Assembly (NCBI RefSeq): GCF_000308635.1
Contig: NZ_BAGD01000048.1
Span: 1 to 64,000 of the forward strand
Origin: Nocardia otitidiscaviarum NBRC 14405
GTDB lineage: Bacteria > Actinomycetota > Actinomycetes > Mycobacteriales > Mycobacteriaceae
Direction: 5' to 3'
Length of the DNA: 64,000 nt
The notes beneath the pieces are model-generated. The model saw only the letters and a list, made by a program, of their open reading frames with translations, had not been told where the DNA came from and searched no databases. A program made the position numbers and the translations under genes. Below are positions 43,941 to 51,006 of the stretch, piece after piece (within the stretch, counting starts at the first letter, position 1; each line of letters begins with the position of its first letter).

Positions 43941-44444
43941 CTACCGCTGGGCGAGACGCTCGAAGGCCGCCCGGTAGAACACCAGCGGCGACGCGTCGGA
44001 ATGTTCGGTCAGGCCGGTGACGCGGGCGATGACAACGGTGTGGTCACCGCCGTCGACCTCGTCGTGGAGTTCGCAGTCGATGCTGGCCAGCGCGCCTCCC
44101 AGCCGGGGTGCGCCATTGGCCGAGGGCGTCCAGTCCACGCCCGCGAACTTGTCCGGCCCCCGGCCGCCCAGCCGTCGGCAGAGCTCGTCCTGATGGTCGG
44201 CCAGGATGTTCACACAGCAGCGGCCCACCCGCCGGATGCGCGGCCACGTGGTGGAGGTGCGCGCCGGAAAGAAGCTCACCAGCGGCGGGTCCAGGGACAG
44301 GGCGGCAAAGGATTGGCAGGCGAAGCCGACGGGATGCCCGTCGTCCAGCGCGGTGATCACGGTGACGCCGGAGCAGAACCGCCCCAGCACGGCCTTGAAC
44401 GCCGCCGCGTCGATCGCCGGAACCTCGTCGAGAGCCGGTTCCAC
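43941..44444 (-). CDS. hsaB: Flavin reductase, HsaB-like
   Basis: 167 residues, GTG 44442-44444 with AAGGAG upstream. Flavin reductase domain: VLGRFCSGVTVITALDDGHPVGFACQSFAALSLDPPLVSFFP, CVNILADHQ, PDKFAGVDW and GGDHTVVIARV. Supplies reduced flavin to a two-component monooxygenase. The cognate HsaA-like oxygenase is encoded 13 kb away, and a luciferase-like oxygenase lies in the same operon. First gene of the leftward operon; a palindrome abuts its ribosome-binding site. Confidence 0.92.
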   Translation of the reverse strand: MEPALDEVPAIDAAAFKAVLGRFCSGVTVITALDDGHPVGFACQSFAALSLDPPLVSFFPARTSTTWPRIRRVGRCCVNILADHQDELCRRLGGRGPDKFAGVDWTPSANGAPRLGGALASIDCELHDEVDGGDHTVVIARVTGLTEHSDASPLVFYRAAFERLAQR

Positions 44445-44454
44445 GGCAACTCCT

Positions 44455-44471
44455 TATTTCGATCCGAAATA
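44455..44471. promoter_or_regulatory. 17-bp palindrome in front of hsaB (shared motif, copy 1)
   Basis: TATTTCG-ATC-CGAAATA, a perfect 7-bp inverted repeat with a 3-bp centre. On the gene strand it ends one base before AAGGAG of hsaB. The same motif with one changed arm base occurs at 48091-48107 in front of ribBA. Confidence 0.75.
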
Positions 44472-44536
44472 TCGCTGGCAGTCATAACAGCAGGTCGGGC
44501 CGAGGAAGCGTCAATATCGGGGTTCGGTCACCGGGA

Positions 44537-44548
44537 CACGGATCCGTG
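44537..44548. promoter_or_regulatory. 12-bp palindrome in the hsaB/iclR intergenic region
   Basis: CACGGATCCGTG, perfect palindrome, roughly midway between the divergent start codons. A second inverted repeat ATGCC-TAATC-GGCAT lies at 44628-44642, just ahead of the IclR -10 candidate TAGACT (44648-44653). Possible IclR autoregulation. Confidence 0.4.
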
Positions 44549-44677
44549 GAACATACGTAGTTCTCCCGATTCCTCCGTATGTGCCGCAGGGCACTGTGAT
44601 GGGTAGCACAACGTCCGAAACAGGTACATGCCTAATCGGCATAGTCCTAGACTGGACACGAACCAACGGAGGTACTC

Positions 44678-45520
44678 ATGTCCGTCGCCCTGCTCTCTTC
44701 GGCGGAGAACCGAACCCCCATGCGCGGCAGAGACTCTCACACCAAAGACGCCCGCAACACCGCCGCGGAGGTCCCGGTGTCGATGATCGAGCGCATGACG
44801 CTCATCCTGGACGCGTTCGATGCCTCCACTCCGACGCTCACCCTGCTCGGCCTGGTCGAGCGCACCGGACTGCCGCGTTCGACGGTCCATCGCATTCTGG
44901 ACCAAATGATCAAACTTCGCTGGCTGGCACACACATCCGGCGGATATCGGCTGGGTATGCGCGCCCTCGAACTGGGCGGACTCACCGCCGACCACAACGA
45001 GATCCGCGACGCCGTGAGCCCGCTGCTGCACGAACTGTCCCAGCGCACCGGCATGGTCGGCCATCTCGCCGTGCTCGACGGGCGCGATGTGGTGTACCTG
45101 GACAAGGCCGGTGGCCGTTTCGCCGCCAGCCTGCCCACCCGACTCGGCGGCCGGATGCCCGCGCACGCAACAGGACTCGGCAAGGCCATGCTGGCCTGTC
45201 TGGAACCGAATATCGCCGAGGCCGCGGTGCGCGCCCGGCTGCCCCGGCTGACCCCGCGCACCATCTGCGACGCCGAGGCGCTCAGCCGCGAGCTCCAGCA
45301 GATCCGCCTGCGCCAGGGGGTGGCCATCGACCGCGAGGAGGCGGTGGTCGGAATCGCCTGCGTGGCAGCGCCGCTGCGGGGACGCGGCACCGCGCCCGCG
45401 GCCATCTCGCTGTCGGGGCGCGCCGACGCCATGAGCTTCGACCGGCTGGCCCGGGTGGTGCTCGAGGTGGCGCACGAGGCCGGCCGCACCCTGTTCCCGC
45501 GCCGTGCCCACTGGCGCTGA
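44678..45520 (+). CDS. IclR family regulator
   Basis: 280 residues, GGAGGT upstream of the ATG. N-terminal winged helix: SMIERMTLILDAFDASTPTLTLLGLVERTGLPRSTVHRILDQMIKLRWL. The C-terminal effector domain has GMVGHLAVLDGRDVVYLDKAG, PAHATGLGKAMLA and GVAIDREEAVVGIACVAAPLRG. Divergent from the hsaB-kshA operon, so it is the likely regulator of that operon in response to a pathway intermediate (inference). Confidence 0.92.
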   Translation: MSVALLSSAENRTPMRGRDSHTKDARNTAAEVPVSMIERMTLILDAFDASTPTLTLLGLVERTGLPRSTVHRILDQMIKLRWLAHTSGGYRLGMRALELGGLTADHNEIRDAVSPLLHELSQRTGMVGHLAVLDGRDVVYLDKAGGRFAASLPTRLGGRMPAHATGLGKAMLACLEPNIAEAAVRARLPRLTPRTICDAEALSRELQQIRLRQGVAIDREEAVVGIACVAAPLRGRGTAPAAISLSGRADAMSFDRLARVVLEVAHEAGRTLFPRRAHWR

Positions 45521-45537
45521 GCCGGGACGGGCGGGGG

Positions 45538-45543
45538 TAGATT
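45538..45543 (+). promoter_or_regulatory. -10 element of the PadR gene, leaderless spacing
   Basis: TAGATT ends 6 nt before ATG 45550 (3 nt before the alternative GTG 45547). No Shine-Dalgarno, which favours the ATG as leaderless start. Confidence 0.5.
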
Positions 45544-45549
45544 GCAGTG

Positions 45550-46197
45550 ATGACCGAAGGCGCAGCAGCGCGGTCCGGGCATTCCGACGGGCAGCGCCCG
45601 GACCTTCCGACGACGGCGTGGGCCGTGCTCGGAATGCTCTCGCACGCCGATGAACTGTCCGGTTACGACCTGAAGAAATGGGCCGACTGGAGCCTCCAGT
45701 TCTTCTACTGGAGTCCGTCGTTCAGTCAGATCTACGCCGAACTCAAACGGCTGGAGAAGTACGGCTACGCGACCTCGCGCACCGTGGTGTCCGAGGACGG
45801 CATGCGTGGAAAACGCATGTACGCCATTACCGAATCGGGTCGCGAGGCCGCCGCGCACTGGGTGAACCACTCCCCCGTCGAGGCGCCGGTGCTGAAACAC
45901 AGCGTGATGCTGCGGGCCTGGCTCGGTCATCTGGCCGAACCGGAGCGAATGCGCGAAATACTGGGCCAGCACATCGATTACGCCGAAACCATGCGACGGC
46001 GCGCCCAGGCCGACGCCGACGGCGCGGACGCCAATCCGGAATGGGCCTATCCGAGCGCGGTACTGCGCTGGTGTGTACGCCATTACGAGGCGGAGCGGGA
46101 ATTCGCCCGAGATCTCCTGGACGACCTGGACAAATTGGCGAAAAAGCGTAACCGGCGCAATGCCGCCGGGAACCGGAATTCCGATAGTTCCCACTGA
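45550..46197 (+). CDS. PadR family regulator
   Basis: 215 residues. N-terminal PadR winged helix: LPTTAWAVLGMLSHADELSGYDLKKWADWSLQFFYWSPSFSQIYAELKRLEKYGYA with the wing GKRMYAITESGREA. The C-terminal helical dimerisation domain ends in a basic tail (KLAKKRNRRNAAGNRN). The Trp pair in FFYW resembles the hydrophobic ligand pocket of LmrR-like PadR proteins, which control exporters. The next gene is an MFS transporter, its plausible target. Confidence 0.9.
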   Translation: MTEGAAARSGHSDGQRPDLPTTAWAVLGMLSHADELSGYDLKKWADWSLQFFYWSPSFSQIYAELKRLEKYGYATSRTVVSEDGMRGKRMYAITESGREAAAHWVNHSPVEAPVLKHSVMLRAWLGHLAEPERMREILGQHIDYAETMRRRAQADADGADANPEWAYPSAVLRWCVRHYEAEREFARDLLDDLDKLAKKRNRRNAAGNRNSDSSH

Positions 46198-46277
46198 CCG
46201 AACTCGGTTGTTCTCGGCGATCTCCGGGTGTGACACGGTTCACGCCATCGTGTTACCTACCCACCTGGAGGACGAAT

Positions 46278-47996
46278 ATGTCCACCTCCGTCGAAACCAC
46301 GACGCCGTCGGGCGTCGGCGATGAGGACACCGGCCGTCTCGACGGCGCGTCGAAGCTGAGGATCTTCGGCGTCCTCGCGGTGATCGTGCTGTTCACCGAG
46401 GTCGCACCCATGCAGTACGTCATGGTGTCGGCGGCGCTGCGCCAGATCGCGCCCAGCTTCCCGACCGTGGGCGCCAATCTGAACTGGGCCATCATCATCT
46501 TCGGCGTCATCGGCGCCGCCACCTCACCGCTCATCGGCAAGCTGAGCGATATCTGGGGCAAGAAGAAGATGTTCCTCACCTGCGGCGTGCTGTTCATGAT
46601 CGGCTGCGTCATCTGCGCGGTCACCAGCAACTGGCTGCTGTTCCTGTTCGGCCGGGGACTCCAGGCGACGGCCATCGCCACCGCGGTGATCTCCTACGGA
46701 CTCATTCGAGATCTCATGCCGCGCAGGCTGGTTCCGGTCGGCATCGGCATCGCCGCCACCGGACTGGGCGTCTCGGCGCTGGCCGGTCCGCTCATCGGCG
46801 GCTGGATCGTGGAGCACAACAGCTGGCGCGCCATCTTCTGGTTCCTGTTCATCTTCACCGCCGTGATGATTCCGCTGGTGATCCTGGTGGTGCCGGAATC
46901 GAAACTGCGGGTGCCGCAGCGGCTCGACGTCGTCGGTGCGGCCCTGCTGGGCGCGGGCGCGGTGCTGACCCTGATCTACCTGGACAACGGTCAGGCGTGG
47001 GGATGGACCGAGCCGACCTCGCTGGCGTACCTGATCGGCGGCCTGGTGCTGCTGGCGCTGTTCCCGGTGGTGGAGCTGCGGGTGAAACAGCCGATCATGG
47101 ATATGAAGCTGCTGTTCACGCCGCGGGTGAGCGTGGTGCTGTTCATCGCCCTGCTGGCCTCGTTCATGATCGGGTACCAGTCCTACGCCATCGGCTACAT
47201 GACCCAGTCGCCGCCCGAGTCCGCGGTGGCCGGCGAGGTCACCGCCGCCACCTGGGAGCAGGTGAAAGCCGGTGCGATGCAGCAGGCGCAGGCCGCCGCC
47301 GAGGAGCAGGCCCGCGCACAGCTGCCGCCCGGGGTGGAGCTGCCGCCGGGCGCGGTCCAGGTGCCCGAGGAGCCGGTGCTCGCGCAGCTGCCGCCGGATA
47401 TGGTGCGGGTGCAGATGAATCCGGGGTATTCCTACGGCGAGGGCTTCAGTCTGCTGGAGTTCGCCACCCACCTCGCGTTGGCGCAGGCGGTGATCTCCAT
47501 GATCTTCGGCTTCGTGGCCGGGCTGTGGATTCGCCGATCCGGTGCGCGCATACCGCTGATCGTGGCGCTGTGCATCTTCGTCGGCGCGGCCGTCGCCTAT
47601 GCCGCGCTCGGGCACGGCTGGGTGACCCTCGCCCTGATCAGCGCGGTCTTCGGAATCGCGTTCGGCATCTACTACGCGGCCACCCCCAATCTCATCGTGG
47701 AGGCGGTGCCCGCCCAGCAGCAGGGCGTCAGCGCGGGCATGCTCGGCGTCATGCAGGCCATGGGCGTGGCCATCGGACTCGCGGTGGCGACCGCCTTCCT
47801 GCACGCCAATCCGGTCGCCGCGGATGTGACGGTGACCGGGCAGCCGACGGTCACCAGTGAGATCCCGCTGCTGTTCTCCGATCGCGGGTACGAGATCACC
47901 TTCTGGGTGATCGCCGCGACCTCGCTCATCGCGCTGCTCGGCGCGATCTGGATGAAGCACGGCCGCACCCCGGCCACCGGCGGCACCGCCTACTGA
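46278..47996 (+). CDS. MFS transporter with large Pro/Gln/Ala-rich external loop
   Basis: 572 residues, GGAGG before the ATG. EmrB/QacA-like exporter: GKLSDIWGKKKMFL (motif A), FGRGLQATAIATAVISYGLIRD and GLGVSALAGPLIGGWIV. About residues 315-395 form a hydrophilic insertion (AQAAAEEQARAQLPPGVELPPGAVQVP) between two membrane helices, unusual for the family. It probably exports or imports the substrate of the neighbouring catabolic genes. Followed by a terminator hairpin. Confidence 0.9.
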   Translation: MSTSVETTTPSGVGDEDTGRLDGASKLRIFGVLAVIVLFTEVAPMQYVMVSAALRQIAPSFPTVGANLNWAIIIFGVIGAATSPLIGKLSDIWGKKKMFLTCGVLFMIGCVICAVTSNWLLFLFGRGLQATAIATAVISYGLIRDLMPRRLVPVGIGIAATGLGVSALAGPLIGGWIVEHNSWRAIFWFLFIFTAVMIPLVILVVPESKLRVPQRLDVVGAALLGAGAVLTLIYLDNGQAWGWTEPTSLAYLIGGLVLLALFPVVELRVKQPIMDMKLLFTPRVSVVLFIALLASFMIGYQSYAIGYMTQSPPESAVAGEVTAATWEQVKAGAMQQAQAAAEEQARAQLPPGVELPPGAVQVPEEPVLAQLPPDMVRVQMNPGYSYGEGFSLLEFATHLALAQAVISMIFGFVAGLWIRRSGARIPLIVALCIFVGAAVAYAALGHGWVTLALISAVFGIAFGIYYAATPNLIVEAVPAQQQGVSAGMLGVMQAMGVAIGLAVATAFLHANPVAADVTVTGQPTVTSEIPLLFSDRGYEITFWVIAATSLIALLGAIWMKHGRTPATGGTAY

Positions 47997-48018
47997 GCGG
48001 ACCGAGCCCGACCGCATG

Positions 48019-48047
48019 CGGCCCGGAGGCGATGTGCCTCCGGGCCG
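48019..48047 (+). terminator. Terminator hairpin after the MFS gene
   Basis: CGGCCCGGAGGC (48019-48030) pairs perfectly with GCCTCCGGGCCG (48036-48047) around a 5-nt loop, 22 bp after the stop. No T-run. Confidence 0.7.
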
Positions 48048-48090
48048 TGTCCGGTGATCGAGACGCGACCTCGCTCTTCTCCACCCGACA

Positions 48091-48107
48091 TATTTCGATG
48101 TGAAATA
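48091..48107. promoter_or_regulatory. 17-bp palindrome in front of ribBA (shared motif, copy 2)
   Basis: TATTTCG-ATG-TGAAATA: same arms and same position (2 nt before GGAGGAGG) as the hsaB site at 44455-44471. One G-T style arm mismatch. Confidence 0.7.
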
Positions 48108-48126
48108 CCGGAGGAGGTGGTCGACG

Positions 48127-49356
48127 ATGACCGGTCAACTCGACCCGATCGCGAACGCGGTGGCGGCGCTCGCACGCGGCGACATGGTGCTCGTGGTGGA
48201 CGACGAGAACCGCGAGAGCGAGGGCGATCTCGTGCTCGCCGCCGAGCACGCGACGGCCGAACGCATCGCGTTCCTGGTGCGGCACACCAGCGGTCTGCTG
48301 TGTGTCCCCATGCCGGGAGCCGATCTCGACCGACTTCGGCTGCCGCCCATGACCGCGGTGAACCAGGACCCCAGGGGAACCGCCTACGCGGTGGCGGTGG
48401 ACGCCGCGTCGGGGGTGAGCACCGGGATCTCCGCCGCCGACCGGGCGCACACCATGCGACTGCTGGCCGATCCGCACACGACTCCGGAGCATTTGACCCG
48501 CCCCGGGCACGTGCTGCCGCTGCGCGCGAATCCCCGTGGCGTACTGGGCCGTCCGGGCCATGCCGAAGCCGCCGTCGACCTGCTGCGACTGGCCGGAATG
48601 CGGCCCGCCGGGGTGATCGCGGAGGTGGTCACCGACGACGGTTCCGTGGCGAGGCTGCCCGAGCTGCTCGCCCTGGCGCGCGCCCACGACCTGCCCGTCA
48701 TCTCCATCGCCGATCTCATCGCCTATCGAAAGCGGCTGGAGCCCGGTGTATCTCGGGTGGCCGAGACGCGCCTGCCCACTCCGGCGGGTGAGTTCCGGGT
48801 CATCGGCTACGCCGACGAGTATTCCGGCGCCGAGCATCTGACGCTGGTGTACGGGGATCCGGCCGGCACGGACACCCTCGTCCGCGTGCATTCGGAATGC
48901 CTCACCGGTGACGCCTTCGGTTCCCTGCGCTGCGATTGCGGCGCACAGCTCGACGCCGCCCTGCGGGCCGTCGCCCACGCGGGCCGCGGGGTGGTGGTGT
49001 ACCTGCGCGGCCAGGAGGGCCGGGGTATCGGCCTGCTGAACAAGCTGCGCGCCTACGAATTACAGGACGACGGCGCCGACACCGTGGACGCCAATCTCGC
49101 CCTCGGCCTACCCGTCGACGACCGCGATTACGCTGCCGCCGCCCGCATCCTCGCCGACCTCGGGGTGCGTTCCGCACGGCTGCTCAGCAACAACCCCGCC
49201 AAACAGTCCGGGCTCGAGGCGCACGGCATCGCGGTCACCGACCGCATCCCCCTGCAAACCCGCCCGACCGAACACAATGTGCGCTACCTGCGCACCAAGC
49301 GCGACCGCATGCGACATCAACTCACCGACGTGGACCCGGCCGTCGGCTACCCCTGA
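48127..49356 (+). CDS. ribBA: Bifunctional DHBP synthase / GTP cyclohydrolase II
   Basis: 409 residues, GGAGGAGG upstream. The N-terminal 3,4-dihydroxy-2-butanone-4-phosphate synthase has [16 protein letters not shown] and [10 protein letters not shown]. The C-terminal GTP cyclohydrolase II (from about 210) has the zinc Cys set [27 protein letters not shown] and the end [16 protein letters not shown]. Makes both riboflavin precursors. It stands alone, outside a rib operon, and shares an operator-like palindrome with hsaB, which suggests extra flavin for the flavin-dependent oxygenases. I see no FMN riboswitch. Confidence 0.94.
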   Translation: MTGQLDPIANAVAALARGDMVLVVDDENRESEGDLVLAAEHATAERIAFLVRHTSGLLCVPMPGADLDRLRLPPMTAVNQDPRGTAYAVAVDAASGVSTGISAADRAHTMRLLADPHTTPEHLTRPGHVLPLRANPRGVLGRPGHAEAAVDLLRLAGMRPAGVIAEVVTDDGSVARLPELLALARAHDLPVISIADLIAYRKRLEPGVSRVAETRLPTPAGEFRVIGYADEYSGAEHLTLVYGDPAGTDTLVRVHSECLTGDAFGSLRCDCGAQLDAALRAVAHAGRGVVVYLRGQEGRGIGLLNKLRAYELQDDGADTVDANLALGLPVDDRDYAAAARILADLGVRSARLLSNNPAKQSGLEAHGIAVTDRIPLQTRPTEHNVRYLRTKRDRMRHQLTDVDPAVGYP

Positions 49357-50006
49357 TCCGCGGCCGCCTGGGTGACGTCGAGATCGCGGTTCGCGCGCTG
49401 TGGTGCGGCAGCCGCTTTCGATGCTTTCAGCAGGTTCTCCAGACGCGCCGCCATGGCCGCGCCCGCGGCGTGCAGGGGTTCGGACGAGCGGAGGGTGCGG
49501 CTCAGGATGAACGCGCCCTCGAGTGCGGACAGAATGGCGAGGATGGTCTCGCGGGCGTCGGTCGGAGCGAGGCCGCGACGCACGAAATAGCTAGTGCCCC
49601 GGTCGATCCAGTCGGTGATGACCTCGGCGGCGACCGCGCGCAGATCGGGTTCGCTGTCCGCGATCTCGCCCGCGACCGTGCCGACCGGGCACATGTTCAT
49701 CCAACCGCTCTGCTCGATGGTGTCGGCGGCAGCGGCGAACGCGGCGGGGACGGCCGCGCGCAGATCGTCGTGCGGGTCCATGAGCAAGGGCAGCAGCTGG
49801 ATGTAGGCCGCGCCGGAGGTGCGCAGCGCCTCGGCGGCGATCTGCGGCTTGCCGCCCGGGAAGTGGTGGTAGAGCGAGCCCATGGGCGCGCCCGAGGCGG
49901 TGGTGATCTGTTTGACCGTGACCGCGCTGTAGCCGTGCACCCGCATGAGCTCGGCGACCGCCGTGACGAGGCGAGTCCTGGTACCGGTTGACATCTTCTC
50001 GCTCAC
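49347..50006 (-). CDS. TetR family repressor divergent from a hydrolase
   Basis: 219 residues (an internal Met at residue 5 may be the true start). Helix-turn-helix [39 protein letters not shown]. The C-terminal domain contains [20 protein letters not shown], typical of LmrA/YxaF-like repressors. Its 3' end overlaps the convergent ribBA by 10 bp. Two overlapping operators lie between it and the hydrolase gene. Confidence 0.9.
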   Translation of the reverse strand: MSEKMSTGTRTRLVTAVAELMRVHGYSAVTVKQITTASGAPMGSLYHHFPGGKPQIAAEALRTSGAAYIQLLPLLMDPHDDLRAAVPAAFAAAADTIEQSGWMNMCPVGTVAGEIADSEPDLRAVAAEVITDWIDRGTSYFVRRGLAPTDARETILAILSALEGAFILSRTLRSSEPLHAAGAAMAARLENLLKASKAAAAPQRANRDLDVTQAAADQG

Positions 50007-50016
50007 CCCACCAGAC

Positions 50017-50046
50017 TAGAGCAAACGCACTAGAGCGTCTGCTCTA
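50017..50046. promoter_or_regulatory. Two adjacent TetR-type operators
   Basis: TAGAGC-GTCT-GCTCTA (50031-50046) is a perfect inverted repeat. TAGAGC-AAAC-GCACTA (50017-50032) is a second copy with one mismatch; the two share two bases. They lie 11 bp upstream of the TetR start codon and 13 bp upstream of the hydrolase start, well placed to repress both. Confidence 0.75.
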
Positions 50047-50059
50047 CCGGAGGTGAGAG

Positions 50060-50902
50060 ATGCCCACTGTCGATATCGCCGCAGGTCGGATCCACTATGC
50101 CGAGCGCGGCGAGGGGCCGCCCGTGGTGCTGCTGCACGGCCTGCTCATGAACCACACCGTCTGGGACCCGGTGCTCGACCGGCTGCCCGAGGGGTTCCGG
50201 TACGTGCTGCCGGATCTGCCGCTGGGTGCGCATCCCGAGCCGATGCGCCCCGGCGCGGACCTGAGTTTGCGCGGGCAGAACCGGATCATCGCCGACTTCC
50301 TCGCCGCCCTGGATCTACGCGCGGCGACCCTCGTGCACAACGATTGGGGCGGTGGGCTCTTCCTCACCGCGTACGGTCTGGACGAGCGGGTCGGGCGGCT
50401 GATCATCACCCCCTGCGAGGCATTCGACAACTTCCCGCCCGGATTGCCGGGCAAGACCGCCGTCCTCGCGTCCTACGCACCGGGCGGCGTCCGGCTGGCT
50501 CTGCGACAGCTGCGGATAGCGTGGCTGCGCCGGTCCCCACTCATGTTCGGCTGGATGGCACGCGAGCCGCTGCCGGACGAGATGGTGCGCGGCTGGACCG
50601 AATCCGGGCTGCGGGACCGGCGCATTCGCCGGGATCTGCTGTCCTACACCCGATCCGGCTTCCGCAAGGCCGATCTCATCGCGAATACCGAGGCGCTGCG
50701 GAACTTCTCGGGCGATGCCCTGGTGCTGTGGTCCGCGGCGGGCAGGGTGATGCCGCGCGAGCACGGCCGCCGCCTGGCCGAGTTGCTCCCGCACGGGCGG
50801 CTGGTCGAGATCGAGGACGCCTACGTGCTGTCCATGCTCGACCGCCCCGACGCGGTCGCCGCCGCCATGACATCCTTCCTGACAGGAGCCGCCGCGCACT
50901 GA
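50060..50902 (+). CDS. Alpha/beta hydrolase with Asp nucleophile, dehalogenase-like
   Basis: 280 residues, GGAGGTGAGAG upstream of the ATG. Oxyanion region VVLLHGLLMNHTVWD; nucleophile elbow LVHNDWGGG with Asp95, as in haloalkane dehalogenases and related hydrolases. Where the catalytic His is expected near the C terminus the sequence reads EDAYVLSMLDRPD, without His. Either another residue serves or the protein is not a hydrolase. Under control of the divergent TetR repressor. Confidence 0.85.
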   Translation: MPTVDIAAGRIHYAERGEGPPVVLLHGLLMNHTVWDPVLDRLPEGFRYVLPDLPLGAHPEPMRPGADLSLRGQNRIIADFLAALDLRAATLVHNDWGGGLFLTAYGLDERVGRLIITPCEAFDNFPPGLPGKTAVLASYAPGGVRLALRQLRIAWLRRSPLMFGWMAREPLPDEMVRGWTESGLRDRRIRRDLLSYTRSGFRKADLIANTEALRNFSGDALVLWSAAGRVMPREHGRRLAELLPHGRLVEIEDAYVLSMLDRPDAVAAAMTSFLTGAAAH

Positions 50903-50994
50903 CCCCGCCGCCCCGGCACGATTCCGCCACGCGGCCCTGTCCGATTATTCCGGCTTTTATTCGCGTGTGCTGGCCGAGACAGTGCGCGATACCT

Positions 50995-51000
50995 TAGGTT
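50995..51000 (+). promoter_or_regulatory. -10 element of the LuxR-type gene, leaderless spacing
   Basis: TAGGTT ends 6 nt before the ATG at 51007; no Shine-Dalgarno sequence is present. Confidence 0.5.
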
Positions 51001-51006
51001 GATCCC

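Noticed and set aside
47997..48126. FMN riboswitch before ribBA
   Set aside because: Only 130 bp, occupied by the MFS terminator, the 17-bp palindrome and the ribosome-binding site; none of the conserved RFN element blocks is seen.
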